64,000 bases of DNA from Cafeteria roenbergensis (lineage: Eukaryota > Sar > Bigyra > Bicosoecida > Cafeteriaceae), in assembly GCA_008330645.1 (NCBI GenBank), contig VLTN01000007.1, forward strand, positions 186,001-250,000, given 5' to 3'. A program made the position numbers and the translations under genes. Below the pieces are notes generated by a model. That model worked only from the letters and a program-made list of their open reading frames with translations. It ran no database searches and was not told the DNA's origin. Every line of letters begins with the position of its first letter. The first letter of the stretch is position 1. Shown in pieces: positions 39,205 through 49,200 of the stretch.

Positions 39205-42200
39205 ATGGATAATTGGGGCGACGATGACGGGGCCGCAGCCGGCTCCATGACGCTGGGACTGGGCACGAAGACACTTTCGAGCCTGCGCGCTGATGCCGCA
39301 GCCGCGCCCCCTGCAGCCCGCGCCACCCCTGTGGCAGCGCGGGTGCCGGCGCCCGGCGCAGCCGCTCCAGGTTCATCGCCTCGCTCCCCTCTGGGAACGT
39401 TCGACAGCGGGCCGCGCTCGGCAGGGGGGGCACGCGCAACCAGTTCCTCGGAAGCTACGCCGTCGCCTGCCCCGCTGGCGCAACGGGGGCGGTCTAGGGG
39501 CAGCGACGGCCCGCGAGGCGGGCCCGGCAGCTCAAGGGGCCCGTCCTCGGGAAGCAGGGGGCGCGGTGGGCCCGGGGGCGGGGGAGGGAGGTTTGGAAGC
39601 GAGCCCAGTCCGTCCCTTGTCGCCTCCAGTCACTGGCAGGAGCGCGCGCTCAAGGCGGAGCAGCTCCGCGCTGGTGGGCCGCGGGGCGGACTTGCGGCAG
39701 CCTTTGGTGCTACCGGCCACGTGTCGGCGCCATCGGCTGCAGGCGACGGGCCGAGTCACTGGCGCGGAGAGCCGGCCCCACTGACTGCGGCCGACACGAC
39801 TTCGTCGTGGCGCAGCGGAGGCCCCTCGGCTGCTTCGCCCGCGGGCGCTGCTTCGAGGCACCCGGGAACTCCGGCCACCCCAGCGCAGCGTCCGAAGCTG
39901 CGCATCGAAGGGGCAGCGGAGGCTGCGGCCGCGGCAGCTGCAAAGCGCAAGGCCGAGGTCGAGGCCAGGGTCGCTGCGGAGGCAGCGGCCGAAGAGCGCG
40001 TGCGCAAAGCCCGTGAGGCAGCTGTGGCCAAGGCCACGGGCGCTAGTCCGTCTCCGTCGCACCGGGTCCGGCGTGGGCAGTCCCCAGCTTCAAGGGATGC
40101 AGCGGGGGCTGGCAGGGTCGGAGGCGACGCGCCAGCTGCCGCCGCCCAAGGCGGGGAGCGGCGTCCTCGTGGAAGGAGCGAGGCCGAGCCTGCTGCTGTT
40201 CCTGCCGGCTCGACGCGGGGCCGCAAAGTGCCTGGCTCGGCAAGCCGGGCGGCGACCGCATTGCCACCTGACAGCGCTGGCGCTGGAGGAGACGCCCCGA
40301 CAGACGCTATTGACGGCATCGCGGCGCTTCGCAGTGGAGCGGCGACGCCACGTCTCAAGCCCAACAGCAAGGCGAGGACGCGCGGCCACGGTGGGGAGCC
40401 GCGGTGGCGCTCGCAAGTGACGTCCGTATCTTCCAACGGCTCGCAGTGCATGGTGCGCGTGCTCCCCGGGCACCTTGCCGACCAGTTTCCGCCCGGTGGC
40501 CTGACCAGGGCAGAGCAGCGGAAGGCCGCCGCCAGCGCGCGGGACGCCTTCGTGCGCAGCGCAGGAAGTGAAGACATCATCGTGTTTGCGTCCGAGCTGC
40601 GAGGGGCCACGCTCAAGCAGGAAGAGGCTGGCGACGGATCGGTCCTGCTGGACGTGGGCTCCTTCGTCGCGCTCTCCCAAGCCGACCCTGCGCCGGCATC
40701 AACTGCAGGCGGCGGCCACGCCCGGGGACGCGGCGCGAAGCGACTCCACCCAGTTGGCAAAGGGGTCGTCCCTGTTGACGACAGCCTGGTCGAAGTTCTG
40801 AGCGAGCGGGCGGACCTCGGTCGCGCGATTGCAACTGTGACCTGGCTTCCCCAGCCTGCAGCGCCGCGTGCCCGATCGTCCCATTCCCGTGGGCAGCGGG
40901 CCCTGCCTTCACTCCCCGCCCTTGCCCAGAAGGCAGTATCGGGGGCCGTAGGCGTGCCCAGGGGCATGTGGGTTGGTGCCGCTACGCTCGTCGGCCCCGC
41001 TGGAGGGGGCACGGACGGTCCGCTCGTGGGCCTTGCGGCCAATGCGTTCCCCCTTTGGTGCGATGCCCCTGTCCCCGCTCCCAAGAGTTCCGGCGCCGGA
41101 GCCGTTCCGGAAGCTGGTCCCGGAGCTGCTGCGTCGGGCGCTGGTGCATCCACCGAGCAGCCCATTCAGGTCGGCGACACCGTCGAAGTGTCGCTCGCCG
41201 ACACTGCCACCTCTTCGGCGGTCATGCGGCCGCGAGTGGTCGCTCGCTTTGCGGACAAGGCGCCCGCGTCCGAGCCCGAGCAGCAGCTCCGCTGCGTCGT
41301 GTCTGTAGTCAAGTCGCCTGGGGGCGCGAGGGTGGTCGTTGCCGACGTGCTTGGTGGCAAGGGTGTTGTCGCCATGGTGTCGCTGCCGTCCACCGGACCG
41401 GTGCGCATGGAGCAGCTTGGCGAAGGAACGCCAATTTTGGCGGACGTGTTCCAGCTTCCAGACCCTGCCGCCACGCCGGGGAAGGCCTTCGTTCCGCACG
41501 CGGAGGACGCAAGCAGCTTCGCGTGGAGGCCCGAGCTTGCCTCCGCCTCCGCCGCCCGACGCTCTGTGTTCGTAGCGGTGCCTCGTGCTGTCCTGGGGGC
41601 AGACGCCGGGGTCGCGCTCTTCAAGCGGGTGCGCCTTGCGAGCCGCGGTGTCGTGGTCCGCGAGTTTGGGTTCAGCCCCCACATGACCGCGGCCGCGACG
41701 AACGGCAGAGGCAGGCGTGGCCACCCCAAGCCGACAATCGGCGCCTTCGGCCTCGTCACTCCTGTGTCTACCGACTCCAGCGACGTGGCCCTGGTCGCAT
41801 TCCCAGCTTCCGCGCTCGTCTCCGCTGGAGTAGCTGCCACTGGAGAGGCCGCCAAGGCCTGGGCCCTGGCTGCTCTGTCGGCCGCCGGCGTGGGCGATGA
41901 CAAGGTTGCGGAGGCCCTCCGGCTGGCGCCCCTGTTCGGGGCCCCGCTGCCTCTCGGGGCCGCTGCGTCCAACGTGGCTGTGGTGCCGGTCTTCCCTCGC
42001 CCGGCGTCCGAGTCGGGTCGGGTGCCCCAGCTGGTCGTCGGGGACGAGGTGTCCGTCGACGTGGTGCAAGACTTTGTCGCGGACGCTGCAGGAGCTGCCG
42101 GTCCCGTGGCGTGCACGCTCGCGCAAGGTGCGCCTCTTGTTCGAGAGATTGGCGTTGTGACGCGGTTCGATGGCGGGGCGGGCTTGGGAAGCATCCGCCC

Positions 42201-45200
42201 TCTGCGCGACTCTCACACGGAGGTTCCCTTTGTTGCCTCCTCCCTCATAGGGGTGCCTGAGGACGAGCGCCGGACGATTGCTGCGGACACTGTCAGGGCT
42301 TCTCTCACCAGCAGCGACCCGTGGGACGCCCGCGCAGCGGCAATCTTGCCGGAGCTGGGCCCAGGCAGCATCGTGGCCTTCGAGACGGCCGTCGGCACTG
42401 CTCGCGGGACCAGGGGTCGCGGGGCTTCAAGGTCCTCCGGCCACTCCGGCCGGGGCGGGCGGCGAAGCGCGCCTGCCGTGGCTAGCGCCGACGAGCGGCG
42501 AATCCATGCGGTCAGGGTGCGCATCCTGACGTCCGTGCCGCCGGAAGGAAGCTCCACGGCCGAGGCTGCCGCAGCTGCTGCCCCACCAACTCCAGGCAGC
42601 CGGGGCGCTTCGGCGGCTGCGGTGCGGATGGCAGCCGAGGCAGCAGCCCGCGGGGCCACCGACTCGGCGCGTCTCATGCCCGCTGACGTCCTCGTGTCGT
42701 CCGACCGAGCTGTGCAGCGCGCTGCGATTCGTAGCTTCGCTGCAACCGCCATCCCAGCCGGTGCGCTGGACGTGAAGAAGACGTGCGCGTCTGCGTTCGA
42801 CTGCTTCGCGACGCTCACCGTCGAGAGCGCCGTCGCTCTCGCCCGCTACGTTGCGCTCGTACCTGCCGTGCAGAGCGAGTCGAAGAGCGCGGCGCACGAG
42901 GCAGGGGCCGCTTTCGCTCTTGAGGCGCTTCCTTTCGCGCCAGGAGACGTTGTGAGCGACATTCGCGCCCTGATCCGCAACCCCCGCGTGGACGAGATCC
43001 GGTTCTCAACTGGAGGCGCAGCCAGCCGCGTTGCGGCAGGCATCGCTGGTGCTGCTGGTCTGCGAGCAGTTGTGGACGGCAGCCAGCTCGTCGTTGCCAA
43101 GCAGGGCGCGGCCGCGCACACGTCCCCTCGCAAGCAGCGCGCGCGGGGACTCTCCGAGCCCTCGGCGCCCAAGGCAAGGGCTGCATCGTCTGCAGCCGCC
43201 GCGCCTGGCCCGGCACAGCGCACTTGGATCGAAACTGCGCTTGCCTCCGAGGGCCCGAGAGCATTGGTCTTGGTGCGCGCATCGCTCGCCGTGCCGCAGG
43301 CGTGCGTCGCGGCCAAAGGCATCTCTGTGGGCCCAGTGACAGCCGGCGACTCCTTTACGGCGGACATCCGCGTCGTCCCTGGCAGCGGAAGCCTGGTCAC
43401 GTCCAACGTTGAAGTGACCGCACGTGCGGCACTGGCGTTCCCTGCTTCAGCCCCGTCGGTCAAGCCCTCGCATGGCACTGCAGCTGCAGCTGCAGCCGCT
43501 GCGACCCCTCCAAAGGGCGCGCAGCGAGGCGAGGCCGCCGGGTCCACCCCCGGCGATTCGGCGAAGCGCATTCGTGCTGCTGACACTTCCGGGCCGTGGC
43601 CCGGCCGCACCTCCGCGGCTCCCTCCGCGGCAAGCAGACGCTCGGGGGCTGCCGGCGCTCCCGCGCCCGGCCGCGCCCGAGGCGTGGTCCTGCGTCGAGT
43701 TCCCGACAAGAAGTTCTTCTTCATTAGCCGCGACGACAAGCTCAACCTGTCAGGGGACCTCTTTGCGCCGCCAGGGGCTCTCCGCAGCGGCAGGTCGGAA
43801 GGCATCTTGTCGGAGGCAGACGTCCAGCCAGGGGTCGTTGTGGACTTCCTCGTTCGCCAGGACGCAGAAGGCCGCGACTTTGCGACCGACATCGTGCGAG
43901 CGCCAGCAACTGCGCCGCACCCCATGCGCTGCACGAGTGCGTCCCCCGTTTCAGTCGCTGTGGCGGTGGAGCCAGCGGCACTTCCGCAGCTCAGCACCAA
44001 GGCGCGCGGCCCACGGGGCTCTGGCGCTCCTCCACTCGTGTCCGCAGCCATCGGTTCAGGGCTCTGCGTGGTCCTTCCTTCGGACTGGGAAGGAGGCGAG
44101 GGCTCCTCTGCTCATGTGGCCGGGCACCTGCCTGCTGTGGCCGCCGCTGCACGTGCGGCCATCGGCGAGTCTCTCTGCAGCGAGGTCAGTGGCAGTGGGA
44201 GCGCTCCCTCCTCCCGGCGGGGCGCTGGGTCCTCGACCGACGCCAAGTCGGTCGAGCACCGGCTCCTGCCCACTTTGGCGCCGGATGAGATGCTCCGCGT
44301 AGCCAACACTGCTTCGGGTGGCGATTTCGACGCCGTCGTTGCTTCCATCCGCCCCCATCTGGACGCCCTCGTGGCCGTCTCTGAGTCCAGCAACACGGCA
44401 GTCGAAGTCAAGGCGCCAGGGCGGGGCCGCGGTCGCGACCGCGGCCGCGGCCGAGGGACTCGCGGCGCGGCTGCTTCGCAGCATGCTGCCGCGCCTGCAG
44501 GCCCGTCCCCTCGCCAGATTGCGGACAGCGTGCAGGCTATTCTCGATGGCCTGCCCACGGGCGCATTCCTCGCGCTCGAAGGCCATGCCGGCATGCAGCC
44601 GGTCGCGCAGCCCGGGTCGGGTGGCAAGTCTCGGCCTCCGGCTCTCGTGGCAGGAGACGAGCTGCAGACATCTGTCGAGGCAGACCTTGTCAGCTGCGCG
44701 CGGTCGCTGCACCGCCTCGTGACCGGCGAGCAGTGGGGCTCTGTGGCCGACAAGCCCGCAGCAGCGTGGCAGTGCATTTCGCACTGCCTGTCGCTGACGC
44801 AAGGGCGGGTGATGCGCGCCTCGTCGGCACGCATTCGCGGGCTCGTGACCCGCGTCTCCGCTGACGGGAACCACGAAGTGACGATCGACCGCATGGGGCC
44901 AACCCTCACCTCGTCTCTGGGCAAGCCCTGGGGCACGCTTCGCTTCATCGGCGGCGCGACCCGCATGCTTCCGTCGCTGGATGCCTCTCGATGGGGAGGA
45001 AACAGCAGCCACCGCGCCGCGTTCTTCGCCAACGAGTGCCTCCCAGACCTGCGCATGTCCATCCACCCGCTGCTTCGCCGCATCGGGGCGGCGGATTCGG
45101 GGTCTGCATCCGACGCAGCGGCCGGGGAAGCTGCTGCAGCCTCACCTCCAAAGCCGCCGCGTGTCATTTCCGCCGATGCGCGATCCCCTCCGCCTCTGGC

Positions 45201-45708
45201 GCCGGCTCCCGTGCCGGATGTCGCTGTCGCTAGTCTTGACGAGCGCGCGTCCGGCTCCGACAGCCCCTTCGCTGACGCCAAGACTCGCGGTGGCGGCCGT
45301 GGCGACTTGCCTGAGTGCCCCCGTCTGTCCAAGGGCGACATCGTGGAGTTCTCGGTGCTCCCCCCCAGCTTGGCCGGGTGGAGGCCAGTCGCTGTGCGCG
45401 TGGTGAAGGTTGCGCGACAGGGCGACAAGCTGGCGTCGGAGCTCATCACGGCTGCCCCTGACCACCCCTTGTGGATGGGCCCGAAGGCAAAGCGAGTGCG
45501 AATCAACGCGGCGCTGCGCGAGTCGCAGGCTGCCTCCGGAACCCCGCGGGGCGGCGCTGTTGAGGCGGCTTCGCCGAGCCAGGCGGGCTTCGAGGCTGGT
45601 CGCGGCCGTGGCCGCGGACGGGGCAGGGCGGCCCCTTCACCAATGGCAGCCCTCGGAACTGTCCCGGGGGCTTCTTCAGTCAAGCCGGCACCCTCGCGAG
45701 AGGAGTAG
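39205..45708 (+). CDS. Giant RGG-rich, cold-shock-domain-like RNA-binding protein (UNR/CSDE1-like)
   Basis: A single exon of 2167 residues from Met 39205 (MDNWGDDDGAAAGSMTLGLG). The N-terminus is disordered with Gly/Arg repeats (GSRGRGGPGGGGGRFG). Repeated beta-barrel-like modules follow: QCMVRVLPG near 414, RGVVVREFGF near 813, REIGVVTRFDGGAGLGSIRP near 982, RGVVLRRVPDKKFFFISRDD near 1493, and RGLVTRVSADGNHEVTIDRM near 1879. Several close with a GDxVxF strand (GDIVEFSVLPP). KKFFFISRDD resembles the cold-shock RNP1 motif (KGFGFI), and the arrangement resembles animal UNR/CSDE1, a multi-CSD translation and mRNA-stability factor. RGG-like clusters at 44420 and 45600 favour RNA binding. Domain calls are by eye and divergent, so function is tentative, though coding status is strong. 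Confidence 0.6.
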   Translation: MDNWGDDDGAAAGSMTLGLGTKTLSSLRADAAAAPPAARATPVAARVPAPGAAAPGSSPRSPLGTFDSGPRSAGGARATSSSEATPSPAPLAQRGRSRGSDGPRGGPGSSRGPSSGSRGRGGPGGGGGRFGSEPSPSLVASSHWQERALKAEQLRAGGPRGGLAAAFGATGHVSAPSAAGDGPSHWRGEPAPLTAADTTSSWRSGGPSAASPAGAASRHPGTPATPAQRPKLRIEGAAEAAAAAAAKRKAEVEARVAAEAAAEERVRKAREAAVAKATGASPSPSHRVRRGQSPASRDAAGAGRVGGDAPAAAAQGGERRPRGRSEAEPAAVPAGSTRGRKVPGSASRAATALPPDSAGAGGDAPTDAIDGIAALRSGAATPRLKPNSKARTRGHGGEPRWRSQVTSVSSNGSQCMVRVLPGHLADQFPPGGLTRAEQRKAAASARDAFVRSAGSEDIIVFASELRGATLKQEEAGDGSVLLDVGSFVALSQADPAPASTAGGGHARGRGAKRLHPVGKGVVPVDDSLVEVLSERADLGRAIATVTWLPQPAAPRARSSHSRGQRALPSLPALAQKAVSGAVGVPRGMWVGAATLVGPAGGGTDGPLVGLAANAFPLWCDAPVPAPKSSGAGAVPEAGPGAAASGAGASTEQPIQVGDTVEVSLADTATSSAVMRPRVVARFADKAPASEPEQQLRCVVSVVKSPGGARVVVADVLGGKGVVAMVSLPSTGPVRMEQLGEGTPILADVFQLPDPAATPGKAFVPHAEDASSFAWRPELASASAARRSVFVAVPRAVLGADAGVALFKRVRLASRGVVVREFGFSPHMTAAATNGRGRRGHPKPTIGAFGLVTPVSTDSSDVALVAFPASALVSAGVAATGEAAKAWALAALSAAGVGDDKVAEALRLAPLFGAPLPLGAAASNVAVVPVFPRPASESGRVPQLVVGDEVSVDVVQDFVADAAGAAGPVACTLAQGAPLVREIGVVTRFDGGAGLGSIRPLRDSHTEVPFVASSLIGVPEDERRTIAADTVRASLTSSDPWDARAAAILPELGPGSIVAFETAVGTARGTRGRGASRSSGHSGRGGRRSAPAVASADERRIHAVRVRILTSVPPEGSSTAEAAAAAAPPTPGSRGASAAAVRMAAEAAARGATDSARLMPADVLVSSDRAVQRAAIRSFAATAIPAGALDVKKTCASAFDCFATLTVESAVALARYVALVPAVQSESKSAAHEAGAAFALEALPFAPGDVVSDIRALIRNPRVDEIRFSTGGAASRVAAGIAGAAGLRAVVDGSQLVVAKQGAAAHTSPRKQRARGLSEPSAPKARAASSAAAAPGPAQRTWIETALASEGPRALVLVRASLAVPQACVAAKGISVGPVTAGDSFTADIRVVPGSGSLVTSNVEVTARAALAFPASAPSVKPSHGTAAAAAAAATPPKGAQRGEAAGSTPGDSAKRIRAADTSGPWPGRTSAAPSAASRRSGAAGAPAPGRARGVVLRRVPDKKFFFISRDDKLNLSGDLFAPPGALRSGRSEGILSEADVQPGVVVDFLVRQDAEGRDFATDIVRAPATAPHPMRCTSASPVSVAVAVEPAALPQLSTKARGPRGSGAPPLVSAAIGSGLCVVLPSDWEGGEGSSAHVAGHLPAVAAAARAAIGESLCSEVSGSGSAPSSRRGAGSSTDAKSVEHRLLPTLAPDEMLRVANTASGGDFDAVVASIRPHLDALVAVSESSNTAVEVKAPGRGRGRDRGRGRGTRGAAASQHAAAPAGPSPRQIADSVQAILDGLPTGAFLALEGHAGMQPVAQPGSGGKSRPPALVAGDELQTSVEADLVSCARSLHRLVTGEQWGSVADKPAAAWQCISHCLSLTQGRVMRASSARIRGLVTRVSADGNHEVTIDRMGPTLTSSLGKPWGTLRFIGGATRMLPSLDASRWGGNSSHRAAFFANECLPDLRMSIHPLLRRIGAADSGSASDAAAGEAAAASPPKPPRVISADARSPPPLAPAPVPDVAVASLDERASGSDSPFADAKTRGGGRGDLPECPRLSKGDIVEFSVLPPSLAGWRPVAVRVVKVARQGDKLASELITAAPDHPLWMGPKAKRVRINAALRESQAASGTPRGGAVEAASPSQAGFEAGRGRGRGRGRAAPSPMAALGTVPGASSVKPAPSREE

Positions 45709-46242
45709 GCATACCTCCCCCGCCCCCCCCTACCCTTGGGTTCCCGCTGACTTCCGTGTCTCGAGCCTTGAGTGTGCCAGCGCGCGTTTTTACGCGAAAC
45801 TCACCAGTCCGACTCAAGCCCCCTGTGCCACCCGCCGCGGTTTGCTGGGCGCGCCGCGCGTAAATGCTTCGCGCAGGCCTCGAACCCTTGGTATGAAGCG
45901 CAGGCCCGAACCGGCGTCCATGTACTGCTGCGCGCGAACGAGCAACCAAGCGAGTGAACGCAGAGGAAAGCCGCAATCCAACAAGGGGGAGGTTGCTGCC
46001 AGCAGGGACACGCCGCAAGCAGCACGACAAGCGAGTTACACAAAGAGACAAGAGTGGGCACAAATAGCGATACCAAAAATTGAGTCGGCCCGGCCAAGCC
46101 GTGAGGCAATCGACGCGGAGTCGACACCAACAAGCGCCGGCCCAATCCGCTCGCCCGGAAAAATACAAGTTGCTGGCCAGCGCGTCGTTGCGAGGGACGC
46201 GGAAGTTCCTGGTCGGCGGTGCGACAGGCCTCAGTCGCGCGC
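45709..46242. other. Convergent intergenic spacer
   Basis: This 534-bp spacer holds the 3' ends of the cold-shock-like gene (+) and the CaaX gene (-). It is less GC-rich than the flanking coding DNA, as at other convergent spacers. No gene or RNA is recognised. Confidence 0.6.
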
Positions 46243-49200
46243 CTACATAACTGCGCAACAGCCTCTGGCGCCCGATTTGACGACGACGTTGCCCTCGGGG
46301 GGACTCGGTCCGACGGCACTGCCCTCGCTTCCTGGCCGCGGCGACCGGTGCACAGCCACGCGCGCAGAGCGGGTGCTGTTAGCTACGGAGGCCTCCGGTG
46401 GGGACTTTGAGCCTGCAGGCGCTGTCGAGGGCTCCTTGGGAGGTGTGGCCGTCGCGGCGCCTGGAAGCAGGCTGTTGCTGGACCCGCTGTCCACGGCTGC
46501 CACGGCGGCTGCGACGGCAAGCGCCGGAGCCCGTCCCCCGTGGTGGCCAGTCACTGCGATCGACGGGGCCAGCTCGGTCACCACAGTCGAGCCGACGGCG
46601 GCGGGATCGGGCTGAGCGCGCTTCGCCGGCTGGTTCACGCTCGAGCGACCATCCGTGCGTGCCGCCGCCCAGGAGTCGGCGTCTGAGTGTCGCGACGTGG
46701 AAACACGGACAGGCTTGGAGTGCTCGCGGGCGGCAGAGCCGGGCCGTGCGTCCTGCGAAGACGACGGCGTGGAATTGCTGTTGTCGCAGTTTGGCCAGCC
46801 CCCTGCGTTGGGGTTGCCGCTTCCCAGGATGCTGTCCGCCGCGCTTTCAGTCCCCGCTGCGGTCGGCCGGCTGGAGGAGCGCATCTCGCTGCCACGCCCT
46901 TCGATGCTGCCCACGTTGCCCACAAGTCTGCCGGCCGCGTTCGCGCCCGAGGGGGCAGCCATCTCTGTGATGTCCAGCGCGGACTGCGAGGAGAGCGATC
47001 GGCAAGCGCGAAGTGGCCGCTCCATGGCCTCCTCATCGTGTTCGGGAGTGCCGCCCGACTCCGGGTGTGTGGCTCCAGCAGGTTGGGGGGCGCGGGCCGC
47101 CCCAGGCTGCGCGTGCCTGGGGCCAAAGCTGGCCATCTCCGACGGCTGGCTGGGGACGCGCTGGCGAGACACGGCTGCAACAGCAGCGCCCCTAGCTCGA
47201 GGCATCTCGTGACCCACGCCTGCGGCCGCATCCAGCGTGCAGTCGGTCCCGGTTGGAGTCGCCCCAGGAGTGCGGCTCGGGCTGAGGGACACGACGGCCG
47301 AGACGTTGCTGCTGTTCTGAGCGGCGGAGAGCGCTGGGCTCGCGCTTGATGTGCGAGAACTGCTCGAGGGTCGGCTGGATTGCTGCTGCCCCGCGGCGCG
47401 CTGGCCGTCCCGAGACAGAGCCGCAGGCTGGCCGTCGTCATCCGCGCCTACGGCACCGACCTCGAGGTCCTGCTGGCTCGACGAGTCAGACGCTTGCGTG
47501 CCAGCATCCAAGGCAATGTCGGCCGAGCTGGCAAGAGCACCTCGCGACCCGAGCTGGCCATGAGCGGGCCCGGTAGCGTCCTGCAGAGGAAACTCGGGCA
47601 CGCGGGCCGCGCTTCCGGCGACGATTTCCAGCGAAGAGCCGAGCCGGATCCCAGCTGGGGACGCTCCTGCCTTGCTCCCGCCGGACTCCGCCAGGGACTC
47701 AACGAAGCTGCTTCCGCCCGGCAGCGGCTTGGGTGTGCCGGCGCCTCGCGACCACGCTTCGCCCTTGACCGCAACCGCAAGCCCCCCTGGCTCGGGGCTG
47801 CCACTGCCGGCGCCGACCGTCCTTGGCTCGGCGGCGCTCGGGCGAAACTCCGACGCGAGACTGCTGCCACCGCTGTCAACCGGCGCCAGGGCGACAAGGG
47901 CCTGCCCACCACCGGGCCTGGCATCCTGGTCGGCCGGGTCCCCCACGCGGAGGCGAGGCAGCCGCGACTTGATGGCCTGCTTTCGCAGGCTGCTCGCTCC
48001 CCCCGGCGAGTGGCACGACGAGGACATGGACGCGGCGGGGCTCACCAGCCCCGCGTCTGAGCTGCGTCCCGTGCGGAGCCTGGCGCTTCCGGGGCCGCCG
48101 CTCCTCTCGGACATGATCGGCATGGACTCGCGCGGCGTGCGTACCCGTGGCAGGCCGGCTGAGCCTCGTCCCTGAACGGCGCCGCTGCCCTCTGCAACCG
48201 GCGGGGAGCGACTCCTGTGCGTGGGCGACCCCTCCAGCGCGAGCAAGCTGCCGCCGCTGCACCTGCGCGCGCGAACGCGGCTGCCTGTCTCCGCCGTGCT
48301 GCGCCTCGACCGCCGGCCGCGCTCGCCGGCCAGCCCCAGCCCGAGCCCAGGTCCGCCGCTCGTCCGACCAGAGGCCGCCGAGGGCGTCATCACCCGGGGG
48401 GGGCGCATCTCAAGCCCGGTGCGGTACAGCACGTCCCAGGCAGCGGCGCAAGCCGCCTGCGCAACGTCCAGCTGGGCGTGGGAGTTGCTGCCGCCCAGGC
48501 TCGCCGAGCCGTCTGGACTGGCAGGCGCCGGTGTCCCGTCGGCGCTGGCCTCTGCAGCCTGTCCGAGCTCGGCCGCGCGGTGCGACAGCGCGCGTGAGAG
48601 AATTGACCTGGCCATGGCGACGTCGGCCACGGGCGCGGCGCGCAGTGCCTCTGCCGCCCGAGCGGATGCCGCCGCCGCCGTGCACCTGGATGCGGCCTGG
48701 GCGCGCTCTTTTTCGCCGGTGACCCCGAGCACGGCGTCCAGATCCGAGTCTGATTGCACCGGGCGAGCCCCAGTCGCATCGAACCTGCCCGGCGTCGCTG
48801 CGGCCGGACCAGCGAGGCTGTCAAGGCCCGGCTGCAGCTGCGCGAACGCCATAGGGGAGGGCCGCACAGCCAGCAGCGCGGCCTGCGAGAGCGCGCCAGC
48901 GGCGAAGCTGGCAGCAACTTCGGCCCCGATCGGCACGACGGCAGCGTCCGCGTCCTTGAGAAGCGCAAGGGCAAAGTGCGTCGACGCCTTGAGTGCACCT
49001 TGCGGGTCTGTGGCCCAGAGAGGCCGGGCAAAGACAGCAGCAGCCGCGCCTCGCAACAGCTGCACGCGGCCGAGGGGCGTCGGGGCGGCGGCAGATTGGA
49101 GCAAGCTGCCGCTGCCATTGCTGCCCACCAGCCCGCCCTCCGCATCGCATCCACCGGAGCTAGCCCTGGCGTCCGACAAGCGGCCCTCGATTGCGGTTCC

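Noticed and set aside
39756-41165. Long minus frames under the cold-shock-like gene (also 40909-42216, 44112-45683)
   Set aside because: Shadows of the uninterrupted 6.5-kb + frame. None has a domain or signal.
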